From the NCBI GenBank assembly GCA_039704465.1, contig JASFAU010000001.1:1550001-1614000 (forward strand): a stretch of DNA of 64,000 nt. Direction: 5' to 3'. The notes below the pieces were generated by a model. The model did not search any database and was not told the DNA's origin. It saw nothing but the letters and a program-made list of their open reading frames with translations. A program made the translations under genes and the position numbers. Positions 18,751 to 28,141 of the stretch are shown piece after piece. Every line of letters starts with the position of its first letter. Positions within the stretch are counted from its first letter, which is position 1. The stretch comes from Plasmodiophora brassicae (lineage: Eukaryota; Endomyxa; Phytomyxea; Plasmodiophorida; Plasmodiophoridae).

Positions 18751-21700
18751 GAATCCTCGACTCCAACCTCCGAAGGCACCATCACAACACTAACCCTGCA
18801 CGATGTCGACACAACACCCGAACGACCCGAATCCACTTCAGTCCCAGGAGCCTCGCCAACCGAACAGACACCGCCACCAGCAAACGCCAAGCGACGCCGC
18901 AAGTGGAAGCCCGAGATCCACGCCGATAACGACAAGGTACCTTACGCCGTTCCGCTTCCCGGGGATTGGAACCAAGCCCAGAGTCTCAAGCGGTGGCACC
19001 ACCGCCTCGGCCACCGTAACCTGCGTGACGTCATCCTGATGGCAAATCATGACCTTACCGAGTCCATGGAGATCCTGGCACAGAAGGTTGACAGGTTCTG
19101 CGAAGGGTGCGCTATCGCGAAAGCCAAGGAACGTCCTTTCCCCTCGGAGTCCAAAGAAAAACAGTGGAACGTGCTCGAGAGAATCGACGTCGACGAATGC
19201 GGACCGCTTCCCGTCGCCTCACTCAAAGGGGAGCGATACTTTATCACGTTCACGGAATTTGCAACCAGGATGAAATTTACCTTCCTGTTGCACCACAAGA
19301 ACCAGGCGCTGACCAAGTTCAAGGAGCTCAAGACTCGAATTGAGAATCGCCTGGAGAAATCCATTAAGATCCTCTTCGGCGACAACGATGGGGTATTCAT
19401 CAACAACGAGTTCAAGGCGTTCTTGCAGGACAACGGGATCGAGTGGAGATCAACGGTGGAGTATTCCTCCAAGCAGAACGGTGTCTCCGAACGGGGACAC
19501 CTGACGCTTATGGACTCCGGTCGCGCAATGCTCGTACACGCAAGGCTCCCCAAGCAGTTCTGGGGACCCGCAATTCTGACTGCCAGCCACGTCCATAATC
19601 TCTGCCCCCACCCACGCGATCCCTCGACCACGCCCCATGAAATGCTGTCGCGCTCGAAACCTGATATCCGCTATCTTAGAACGTTCGGGTGCGACGCATA
19701 TGGCTACGTCCCGTCCAGCCAGAGAACGAAGCTGGACCCACGCGCCGTGAAAGGCATCTTCATCGGGTATGCAGACCACCAGAAAGGGTACGTCCTCTAT
19801 CACCCTTCGTCCGGCCTGATCAAGGTGTACCGCAGCGTGACGTTCAGCGAAGACAGCTTCGGCGGCCGCAGTGCGGACGACGCCCTCGCCGATCCCGAGG
19901 AACCTGAGTCTGGATACGACAGCGACTACGTTCCCTCCGGTGACGAACCCGCTGTCGAGGGGGCGCAGTCCGCCGCAGGCCCCAGTGAGGATCCGCGACC
20001 TCCCACCGAACGAGCCCGGCGTCTCTCCCGCAAGCCAGACCGTTTAGGAGATCCCGTCCACCACGCCTGGATCGCGTCCCTGCAACCTACCAACGACGAT
20101 CCTATTCACCACATGTGGATAGGTTCCACACATCAATGCGACGACGACGATGACGCCGCGCTCAATGCAGATGACCCCGACACTCCAAACACATATGAAG
20201 ACGCCATGGCAAGTCCCGAGGCAGAGTTCTGGACTAAGGCGATGGCCGATGAATTGAAGAGCCTGAAACAGCACAAGACATGGGAAGCTGTGGAGCGACT
20301 ACCCGTCGGGGCACGCCCCATCGGATGCCGCTGGGTCTACAAGCGCAAGATCACCAAGTCAAGTCAGATCCCGCCGGACACCACCTGGGTTCTCCGCCAT
20401 GACCCCGACGGTGTCACCTCCTACCGGTACAAGGCTCGACTATGCATACTCGGCTACAGACAGCGCCAGGGGATCGACTACACGAACACCTATGCGCCAT
20501 CGTCCGGAGCGACATCCTCCGTCTAGTACTAGCCATGTCCGTCCAAGACAAGGAGATCATCGCCGAGCAGATGGATGTGATGACCGCATTCCTCAACGCC
20601 CATCTCACCGAAGAGATCTACATGGACTCCCCGAAAGGGATGAAGGCCAGAACCCGTTTCGTCAAGCTCCTACGATCGATCTATGGCCTGAAACAGGCCC
20701 CAAGAGAATGGTTCAAGGTCATCGACGCCTTCCTCGTTAACGAATGCGGGTTCCAACGAGCCAAGTCCGCATCGTGCTTGTACTTCAAACGTGGTCCAAC
20801 TGGACGGCTCGTCATTGTTGGGGTCTACGTCGATGATATTCCCATCGTCGGACATCCCGAACTCGTACAGGAAACCAAGTCAGCCCTCTCGAAGAGATTC
20901 AAGATGTCGGACATGGGAGAGCTTCAATCAGTCATTGGCTTCGACGTCGATAGACAAGGTGGATCGGTGTTCCTGTCGCAGGAACGCTACACGAAAACTA
21001 TCGACACCTACGGCATGGCCGAATCGCGCCCCGTCTCGACACCGGCAGATGCGAACTTGAAGTTATCCACATCACTGTGCCCGCAGAACCAGGCCGATCG
21101 CGAACTTGCCGCCTTAGAAGGCCAGCGCATCAACTATCGAGCAGCGGTAGGTCACCTAATGTGGCTGCTGCACACCCGGCCAGACATCGCCTATGCGGTG
21201 AACGAGGTCTCCCGATACGTGCAAGACCCAGGGCCAGCGCACTTCGTCGCGCTGAAGCGAGTCTTCAGGTACCTCAACGGCACTCGCAACTACGGCCTCC
21301 TGTTCGAAGGAGGTGGGGAAACGGCCACACCGCTCCTGGTCGGCTACTCCGATTCTGATTGGGGTGGAGACCTCGACACACGACGATCGACTTCGGGGTG
21401 CGTGTTCCTTCTGAATGGCTGCCCGGTTTCATTTCGCTCTAAGAAGCAGACCACGGTCGCGTTATCGTCGTGCGAGGCGGAGACGGTGGCGTCAACACTC
21501 GCGGCAACAGAAGGCGTCTGGTTGCGCAATGTGCTGGACGAACTAGGTTTTCCACAAGCTCAGCCTACACCTCTACACGTAGACAATCAGGGGCGATCGC
21601 GTTCGCCAACAGCGAAATCAACCACAGCAAGATGAAACATCTCGCGCTCAAGGACCACTTCGTCAGAGAACTGGTGGCATCCAACCAGATCAAGGTGCAC

Positions 21701-21892
21701 TACGTCCGCTCGTGCGAGAACCTCGCCGACATCTTCACGAAACCGCTCGGAAAGCACAAGTTCGTAGAATTCCGTGCGGCCCTCAAGTGCGTACCGCATC
21801 CCCACATGAACTTGGACTCTCAGGTCGAGGGGGGGAATCGGGACACTGGTGCGACCTCGAGTCCGCAGAGTGCCTTAGATCAGCAATCATAG
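18751..21892 (+). CDS. pol: Retrotransposon integrase, reverse transcriptase and RNase H (copia type)
   Basis: After a Pro/Ser linker the copia-type order follows. GAG-pre-integrase zinc module: WHHRLGHRNL...CEGCAIAKAKERPF (about 18990-19135). Integrase core with D (RIDVDECG), D (FGDNDG) and E (NGVSERGH). Ty1/copia RVT_2 reverse transcriptase with GCRWVYKRK, DVMTAFLNA and YVDD (20829-20840). RNase H with SDSDWGGD, STSGCVF and LSSCEAE. One-base frame breaks occur at about 20500 (before RSDILRLVLA) and 21590 (in a G run, before IAFANSEIN). Integrase before RT is the defining gene order of Ty1/copia. If the breaks are real, this copy cannot make full Pol. Confidence 0.85.
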
Positions 21893-22003
21893 GGCGCCTC
21901 CCACATATACCGCGCAACACTGCCGTACGGCGTCCGTGGCGCACCAATCATACATTCTGCTATCTGGCCTTGTCTGGTCTTGTCCGTGTCCTGCGTGCTA
22001 ATT
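21836..22003 (+). repeat. 3' LTR (168 bp)
   Basis: Second copy of the LTR, base-for-base the same as 16950-17117 as far as I can read. It is preceded by the G-rich polypurine tract used for plus-strand priming and followed by the second GGGCG target copy. Confidence 0.88.
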
Positions 22004-22572
22004 GGGCGGCGCCCGTACTTCTGCAAGGAGTGCCCGGGGCGGGGCATCTGCGAGCACGGCAAGCGCAGGCACTCGTGCAAGAGGTGCGCGTCGGCGACCT
22101 GCGCGCACGGCGTGCCGTGCACGGCCTGTCCGGAGTGCCGCCGGGGGTTCTCCATCTGCCCCCACGGGCGCGTCAAGACGCAGTGCCGCGACTGCGGCGG
22201 CACGTCGATCTGCGTGCACGGCAGGTCGGCGGCGTCCGGCGCTCGTCGCCTGATGGCACTCAGCAGCGCTGATGACGTCCTTGCAGGCAACGGGCCGGGT
22301 GCCGGGATTGTGGCGGGTCGTCGATCTGTCACCACGGGAAGCAGAAATCCAAGTGCAAGGACTGCGGCGGGTCGTCGATCTGCGTCCACGGCCGCCAACG
22401 GCATACGTGCCGGGTGTGCAACCCGTCCGCCTACTGCCAGCACGACCGCAAGCGCGCGTTCTGCAAGGAGTGTGGCGGGATCGCCATCTGTGTCCACGTG
22501 AAGAACAAGTACCGTTGCGTCCAGTGCCGGGCGGCACGCCTGGCGGCCGCCACCGGCGGCACCGTGCAATGA

Positions 22573-22901
22573 GACCGGCCCCGTTGCGCAAACGACTCCG
22601 TCCTTGACAGTAAAGGCATTCTCGCGTGCATTTATCTCTCGTGCTGGGCGAGGTGCTCTAGTGGAACCCCGGCGACCGCCCTGGGCGGGGTGCGACCTGT
22701 GGCTGTGGCGCGTCACACAGTCACAGGGCGGGTCGGCACGCAGGTAATGGGCGCCTCCGTCCGCACCCGTGACCCTTAAGTTGACATCAGCGATGAGTCA
22801 ACGGCCTACAGCGTGAACAGGGCGCGTCCACTGTATAAGTTTCCCTCGATTATCGACAGCGACGGTGCGTGTCGTCGACTGCACTTCACATCCCAATACC
22901 A
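22573..22901. promoter_or_regulatory. Intergenic region with TATA-like box
   Basis: No coding exon is seen. A TATAAG sequence at about 22835-22840 lies some 65 bp before the chosen start of the vWD-like gene and could be its TATA element. Confidence 0.35.
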
Positions 22902-25142
22902 ATGCAGGCCCGACTATATCAGTTCATATGCGTCGTACTGGCGGGTACGACCGTCCAGTCCGCGTGCCAGTGCACCATGTCGGGCGACAACCATATCGTG
23001 ATGTGCGACGGGCAGACACGGTACGACTGGCAGGGCGAGGGCCTGTACCAGATGTTCATATCCAATGACATCCACGCCGAATGCGCCACGTCGGCCGTGT
23101 TCCCCAACAACGCGACCAGTATCCAGGTGGCGTCCATCGACTGGTGCCGTGTCAGGATCACGCGTGGATCGTGCGACCTCGTCGTCCAGACCGACCTGGA
23201 CGCCGATGGGCTCAACGTGAACGGCGCCCTGCTAGACAAGGACGCCATCCAGGCGTTCAACGACAACCACGGCGACGAGGGCGTGCGCCTGCGAGTCGAC
23301 CGCGACAACGCCATCTCGATCAAGGTGTCGTCGTCGTCGGGCGACGTGACGCTCGTCCTCGGCAAGTTCCTGTTCGGCGTGTCGGCGCCCGCCCTGACAC
23401 AGTGCTCGGGCATGTGCGGGTCCTGCTCCAACCAGTCGGGGACGCCGCCACCGGCCCCCGGCGTCCTCGCGCAGCGGTATCACACGACGAGCGTCGTCAC
23501 GTCGTCGAACCTGTGCCGCGTCGGGTCGGTCAACGCGACGTTGCCCAACGTGTTCATCCCCGACTTCAACGCGCCGAACGACACGCTGGTGCCGAGCGGG
23601 TCGGTGGCGTTCGAATCCGAGAAGGTCATGCGTCGGGTGGTGCACCAGTGCCTGTGCGGGCAGGACGAGCGGCGCATGCAGACCGACAAGGCGTTCGGCG
23701 CCAGCGTCGAGGCCTGCGTCTTCGACAAGGCGATCGGGGCCGGCGCCGAACACATCGCCAAGTCCAACCTGGACATGTACGCCGCCCTGCACAACGTCCC
23801 GCTGAACACGACGGGCATCCTCGACGAAGTCGTCATGAAGCCGCTCGCCGCCCTGGGCGCCAACGAAGGCTGCACGTACGAGTTCGACCTTCGCGGTACC
23901 GGCCCAATGGCGTCGTCGTCCCGGTTCAAGGCGCGCGGGCAGCGGTACCACGCGTCGGGCGTCGAGACGTCGGCGGCCCTGTTCGGCAAGGTGGTGGCGG
24001 CCGAGAAGATGAAGGTCAAGTTCGAGCTGGAGGTCCCCGTTGTCGTCATTCAACCCATGCAGCGGCAAACGCAGCGTCATCAGCAAGGCGATCTGGACGG
24101 CGGCGACGACCGCGACGAGGCAGACGGCGGGCAACGGTCTGTGATCCCCATCGCGCAGACCAGCGCGTCGAGTAGCGCCCAAACTTCGACGTCGCCGGCT
24201 CCTCCTTCGTCGTCGACGAACGCGACCAGTTCGTCGCTGGCCCCTAGAGCGGCAGCGAACGTGTCGGTGCCGACGCCAGCGCCGACGACGGCCAAACCGA
24301 CGGTCAAGCAGATCCAGATTGTCACGATGATGAGGGAACGCAGCGTGCCACAGGCCGCGTTGCCGACAGCAACGGCGCCTCCGACCATGTCGCCAATGGA
24401 GCAACAGGCGGTGCGGGCGTCGCTGTCGCAAGCAGTGGCAGGTCTGTCGCCGTCGTCGGGTCCTGCACCGGTGCCTGTTCCGGTCGGTCCTGCTGTGGCG
24501 GCTGCGGTCCCCGCTATGGCAGCGGCGCCGGTGACGATGCCGATGATGATGGGGGCCACCATGCCGGCGGTCGTCCAGCAGGCGCCGGAGCCGTTCGAAA
24601 TGGAGATGCGGATCACGCCCGACCAGCAACGACGTCTGCAGCAGGAGCAGGCCACCCAGCTGCAGGCGCTGCAGCAGAAGCAGAGGCAGGACCGGCAGCG
24701 CCTGCTTGGGCAGCAGGCCCTGCAGCGCCAAGCGCTCAGCCGCCCCGTCAGCGTCGAGGTGCAGGCGGCCGCAACCGCACCCGCTGCCCTGCTCGCCGTC
24801 CCGGTCGCCGGCGCCGCCATCAACGCTGGAGTGACGATGGGCGGAGGCGGATCCGGCGCGTTCGCCATGCCGAGAGGTGGCGTGCAGATGATGCAAAGTG
24901 GCGCCATGCAGGCGATGCAGAGCGGGGGCGCTGGTGCCAGCGCGGCCCAGACGACAGCGCCAGGCGTGCCCACATCGCAGGCGACGTCGGCGCCTGCTAC
25001 TGTCGCGAATACGACGTCGGCGCCGGCGACGGCGGCGGCGTCCACGAGGCCGACGTACGCTCCCGTAACGAGTCCAGCGCCGAGCACCGGGCCCAGAAGT
25101 GGAGCAGGGACTGGCTCCGGCTCCGGCAACCCGACGTTATAA
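22902..25142 (+). CDS. Secreted vWD-like protein with long Ala/Gln/Pro-rich tail
   Basis: The frame is open from an ATG at 22869. The start at 22902 is preferred because it opens with a signal peptide (MQARLYQFICVVLAGTTVQS); this gives about 746 residues without an intron. Residues about 20-185 resemble a von Willebrand type D domain: CQCTMSGDNHIVMCDGQ, then LYQMF, and CSGMCGSCS at the end. A second Cys-containing globular part follows (about 190-380, with VHQCLCGQDERRM). The last 350 residues are low-complexity Ser/Thr/Ala/Pro with a Gln-rich helix (QQRRLQQEQATQLQALQQ). It is probably an adhesive or wall-associated extracellular protein. The vWD call is by eye. Codon use matches the neighbours. 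An antisense frame of over 500 codons is a GC-bias shadow. Confidence 0.7.
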   Translation: MQARLYQFICVVLAGTTVQSACQCTMSGDNHIVMCDGQTRYDWQGEGLYQMFISNDIHAECATSAVFPNNATSIQVASIDWCRVRITRGSCDLVVQTDLDADGLNVNGALLDKDAIQAFNDNHGDEGVRLRVDRDNAISIKVSSSSGDVTLVLGKFLFGVSAPALTQCSGMCGSCSNQSGTPPPAPGVLAQRYHTTSVVTSSNLCRVGSVNATLPNVFIPDFNAPNDTLVPSGSVAFESEKVMRRVVHQCLCGQDERRMQTDKAFGASVEACVFDKAIGAGAEHIAKSNLDMYAALHNVPLNTTGILDEVVMKPLAALGANEGCTYEFDLRGTGPMASSSRFKARGQRYHASGVETSAALFGKVVAAEKMKVKFELEVPVVVIQPMQRQTQRHQQGDLDGGDDRDEADGGQRSVIPIAQTSASSSAQTSTSPAPPSSSTNATSSSLAPRAAANVSVPTPAPTTAKPTVKQIQIVTMMRERSVPQAALPTATAPPTMSPMEQQAVRASLSQAVAGLSPSSGPAPVPVPVGPAVAAAVPAMAAAPVTMPMMMGATMPAVVQQAPEPFEMEMRITPDQQRRLQQEQATQLQALQQKQRQDRQRLLGQQALQRQALSRPVSVEVQAAATAPAALLAVPVAGAAINAGVTMGGGGSGAFAMPRGGVQMMQSGAMQAMQSGGAGASAAQTTAPGVPTSQATSAPATVANTTSAPATAAASTRPTYAPVTSPAPSTGPRSGAGTGSGSGNPTL

Positions 25143-25164
25143 ACCAATCCGTCGAATTGTTGCT

Positions 25165-25192
25165 CGTCGTCGTCGTCGTCGTCGTCGTCGTC
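25165..25192. repeat. GTC triplet run
   Basis: About nine GTC units in the short gap between two genes. A similar run occurs near 2198-2227. Simple microsatellite, with no further meaning seen. Confidence 0.7.
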
Positions 25193-25309
25193 ATTGACTG
25201 TCGTGTAACGCGGCTGAGATATTTATCAGGGACGAGTGGCACTGACGGGAGGCGAGCACGGGCCAGGAAGGAGACCCCAGCGCGTCGGACCCGTTCATTG
25301 GTCGAAACG

Positions 25310-27500
25310 ATGCGGGCGGTCGTTGGCGCGGCGTTAATGGCGGGCCTGGTCGTGCTCAGTGTCGCGGCGGCGAGCAATGACAGCGTGTGCACGATGCCGT
25401 CAAGGCCAGATGGGCGCTGCGGGTCCACGTTCCACAACGCGTCGTGCCTGGTCGGCCAGTGCTGCTCATCGGTCCAGCAACGCTCTCGCAACGCTGGCAA
25501 CCCGAATCTGATTCCGCTTGTGGACAGAACGGGTTCTGTGGCTCCTCGTCGCGATATTGCAACTCGAACCAGCTGTGCCCCCGGGTTCTCCCGAGCGCCC
25601 TGTTCCGGCGCTCCGAGCCGCTGGCTCGAATGATCCTGACAGGGCTGGATCGCCTCTCGCAATTCGTCGCCGCCCTGTCTCGTCACGCGGAGGAGGCTCC
25701 TAGCAGTGGCCGGGTCGACGTTAACGCGTCCCACGTAGCACGAACAACGATGATGCCGCGATACATGAACGCGACGGATCCCAGCTCTCCCGACAATGTC
25801 TCCATCGATCTGGTTGAGAACACAAACGAAACGGCACCCTCCGCCTCTACTGGACGTGACGGGCAACGCGACCATGATCGACCGTTGACGGAGCGGCCGC
25901 GAACAACGACGTCTCCTCCCCGACCAGAACCATCTCAGGATGACGGTCTACCCGCAGTGAAGTGCCCAGGCCCCGTTCGACAGGATGGGCGATGTGGCCC
26001 CGGTTTCGGGTACGCGTCCTGCGCTGCGGGTCTCTGCTGTTCCGTCGTAAGCGTGCCCGATGCCGGTGTCTCGTCACGGCCGCTGACATCCGACGTGTAC
26101 GTAGAACGGATGGTGTGGAGACACGCCCAGCCATTGCAACGCGCTGTCGCCCTGCGATCTTCCCGTTCTGGGCGAAACCGAATCGGCAACGTGCCCGGCG
26201 GACCCCCGTCCGGATGGCCGATGTGGACCATTGTTCGGCGGTGCACGATGCAAAGTCCCATTGTGCTGCTCACAGGTACGCGCCCTGTGCTATCTGATCG
26301 CAGTGCCACAGTCGGTAACGGTCATACGTGCACAACAAACAGCATGGGTGGTGTGGTGTCACATCCGACCATTGCAACGACAAGTCGTTGTGCCCCCATG
26401 AGGAAACCTCGTCGACGGTACGTCCTCCTGCGCATTCCAACGCGTATGCGATGCCTCATGATGTGGGACCTCGTGCAGGACAGTCGGACCCATCCGAGTG
26501 CACCAGTCCGAGCGTTCAACTGGTGTGGTCGCCGGAAGCAGATTGTTCTTACGGTACGCTGAGCAGCAGCCAAAGTCGGTGCTCAATCATCGTTACTGAC
26601 GTGTGCACGCCTAGTTCGACGATGGGCCAGGTATACAGGGTCGTACGGGTCGTCACAATCTGTACGATGGTAATTGTTCCTCCAGTAACGAATCCGGTCA
26701 CCACGAGCATCCTGCTGAAGGATCTCCGCCAACTGAACATTCGGGCTTCGTTCTTTCTGGCACCGGCGGCGGCAGGACGCGCGCTCGACAAGCAGCAATG
26801 CCGTCTGCTTCAAGAGATGCTTCGTGATGGCCATGCAGTCCACTGCCGTACGACGTCCCCCTTGCGTTCCTCGGCGAACCTCCAACTGACCCGGGGCGTC
26901 ATCACAGACTCGTTCACACACCGAAGCTTCCTGAGCATGTCTCCGGACGCTATCAAGGACGAGATATCGCAATGGGAGTCCTGGTACGAGCAATGCGGTG
27001 GGCTCCCATTCCCGGGCCAGTGGCTTTTCCGACCGCCGTTCGGCGAACTGGACCGCGCCAGAACCGATTTCCTCAACACGCTCGACTATACCGTCGTCAC
27101 GTACGCGTCGTGTGCGGACGGTCTCTGCTTGCACGCGCCTGAACGCATGACAGGTGGAATGTCGACTCCCTGGATTGGAGCGGAGGTGACGCTGCCACCG
27201 TGTTCAACCGGACGATCGCATCGTTCGACTCCACGATCCCTGCCGGGTCATCCGCCATCCTTCTGCATCACGACGCACATTACACGCCCGCAGGAACCCG
27301 GGGGATTCTCGATATGTACGTCTGGATGTCGTCACCGCGTCGAACCAGTACTGATGGCCTGCACGTACAGGTACGCCCAGTACTTCCGCGAACGAGATTA
27401 CGAGTTCGTCACGATCGACCATTGCTTGGAGGCGTGCGCCAGTGACGGATCGTGTACGCTCGCCGACAACTGGCCCGGCGTGTACGACGACACGCTGTAG
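25310..27500 (+). CDS. Chitin deacetylase with three CBM18 chitin-binding modules
   Basis: Ten exons: 25310-25471, 25528-26046, 26105-26275, 26343-26417, 26479-26553, 26615-26630, 26686-26847, 26908-27109, 27154-27315 and 27371-27500. They sum to 1674 nt and 557 residues. Signal peptide (MRAVVGAALMAGLVVLSVAAA); three CBM18/hevein modules, each completed only by splicing (GQCCSSNGFCG, GLCCSVNGWCG, PLCCSQHGWCG); a Thr/Pro-rich linker between modules 1 and 2; then a NodB polysaccharide deacetylase domain with FDDGP (335-339, metal-binding Asp), HSFTH (about 394-398) and RPPFGE. The enzyme removes acetyl groups from chitin, giving chitosan. It would act in the cell wall or spore wall, or mask chitin from a host. 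Each CBM18 has an intron at the same place, as expected from module duplication. Confidence 0.93.
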
Positions 27501-27629
27501 CCGCTGTCTCCCACCGATACGCACAGGCCCCCTGGGTCGAGCGGATCCCGACTCGCGTCGCTTTTATTTCACAGTTGGAGTACACATTTGGAAGTTGATC
27601 ACATAGCTGATGGGCGGGCTGGCCACGCT

Positions 27630-28031
27630 TCAGTACATGTAGCCGTAGGGCGCCCCATAGAACCCGCCGCCGGCGAAGTTGTTCGACAACGCGAGGCCGC
27701 CGCCGGCGAAGTTGTTCGACAACGCGAGGCCGCCGCCGCCAAAGTAGTTGGATGAGAAGCTGGTCGACGATTGGGCGTCGAAGCCGGTCCCGAACGACGA
27801 CTGGTACCCGTACCCGAACGGGGACGCATAGCCTGACATGTAGGCGTTCGACGGGTACGCGGCCATGCCGCCGTACGGGTAGACGCCGGCACCGGTGGGG
27901 GCAAAGGGTGCCCCGTACCCTCCATAGAACGGTACGGGCGCAGCGGCGCCGCCCCAGTATGGCGACCACGCCTGTCCCGTGCTGACGATGGCCAGCAGTA
28001 CAGCGAACGCGATGCAGACCTTGGACGGCAT
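27630..28031 (-). CDS. Secreted Gly/Tyr/Ala-rich protein
   Basis: 133 residues from the ATG at 28031, which starts a signal peptide (MPSKVCIAFAVLLAIVSTGQAW). The mature part is rich in Gly, Tyr, Phe, Pro and Ser (YGGYGAPF, YGYQSSFGTGF) and contains a direct repeat GGGLALSNNFA, twice in a row. There are no cysteines after the signal peptide and no C-terminal hydrophobic tail. The composition resembles structural wall or adhesive proteins. An in-frame ATG at 28145 would add 38 unsupported residues. Function unknown. Confidence 0.6.
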   Translation of the reverse strand: MPSKVCIAFAVLLAIVSTGQAWSPYWGGAAAPVPFYGGYGAPFAPTGAGVYPYGGMAAYPSNAYMSGYASPFGYGYQSSFGTGFDAQSSTSFSSNYFGGGGLALSNNFAGGGLALSNNFAGGGFYGAPYGYMY

Positions 28032-28141
28032 GTTTATACAATGAAGGGATCGGGACGCGGGACACGACGAGGTGCTCGGCTTCGGCCGAACTATTTGTGG
28101 GCCGGCGGCGCCGTTCCGTCCAGAACAACCGTCCGAGGGCC

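Larger units (their letters stand above)
16950..22003 (+). mobile_element. LTR retrotransposon with gypsy-like Gag/PR and copia-like INT-RT-RH
   Basis: The element spans 5054 bp. Apparently identical 168-bp LTRs (16950-17117 and 21836-22003) are flanked by a GGGCG direct repeat (16945-16949 and 22004-22008) inside a host exon. A polypurine tract (GAGGGGGGG, 21827-21835) abuts the 3' LTR. Internally, in order: CCCTGT-type hexamer repeats, Gag with a CCHC knuckle, a retropepsin, integrase (HHCC and DDE), reverse transcriptase (YVDD) and RNase H. Four small frame breaks lie within the coding part. Identical LTRs point to a very recent insertion. Confidence 0.9.
16636..22572 (+). pseudogene. Cys/His-Gly zinc-binding repeat protein, split by an LTR retrotransposon
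   Basis: Host exon 1 runs 16636-16949 and stops mid-repeat (PMCQHGR). After the 5-kb element and the second target-site copy, coding resumes at 22009 (RPYFCKECPGRGICEHGK), runs to 22224, crosses a 62-nt intron (22225-22286) and ends at TGA 22570-22572. The host parts sum to 816 nt, 271 codons plus stop, in one frame. The N-terminal 100 residues are polar and disordered (GDARV-type Ser/Asp-rich, then QDQDQQQQ). The C-terminal 160 residues hold about eight repeats of the form C-x2-C-G-G-x2-I-C-x-H-G-R, probably zinc-binding. Such repeats occur in protist, algal and fungal proteins of unknown role. The insertion should truncate the product in this haplotype. Confidence 0.8.

Noticed and set aside
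23232..24896. 554-codon open frame on the minus strand
   Set aside because: Antisense to the vWD-like secreted gene; Arg/His-rich text is a shadow of GC-rich third positions.
25310..27500. Reading the window as a chytrid fungus because of CBM18/chitin deacetylase plus flagellar genes
   Set aside because: The single-residue insertions in polyubiquitin are a rhizarian trait and not fungal; plasmodiophorids also have chitin and flagella.
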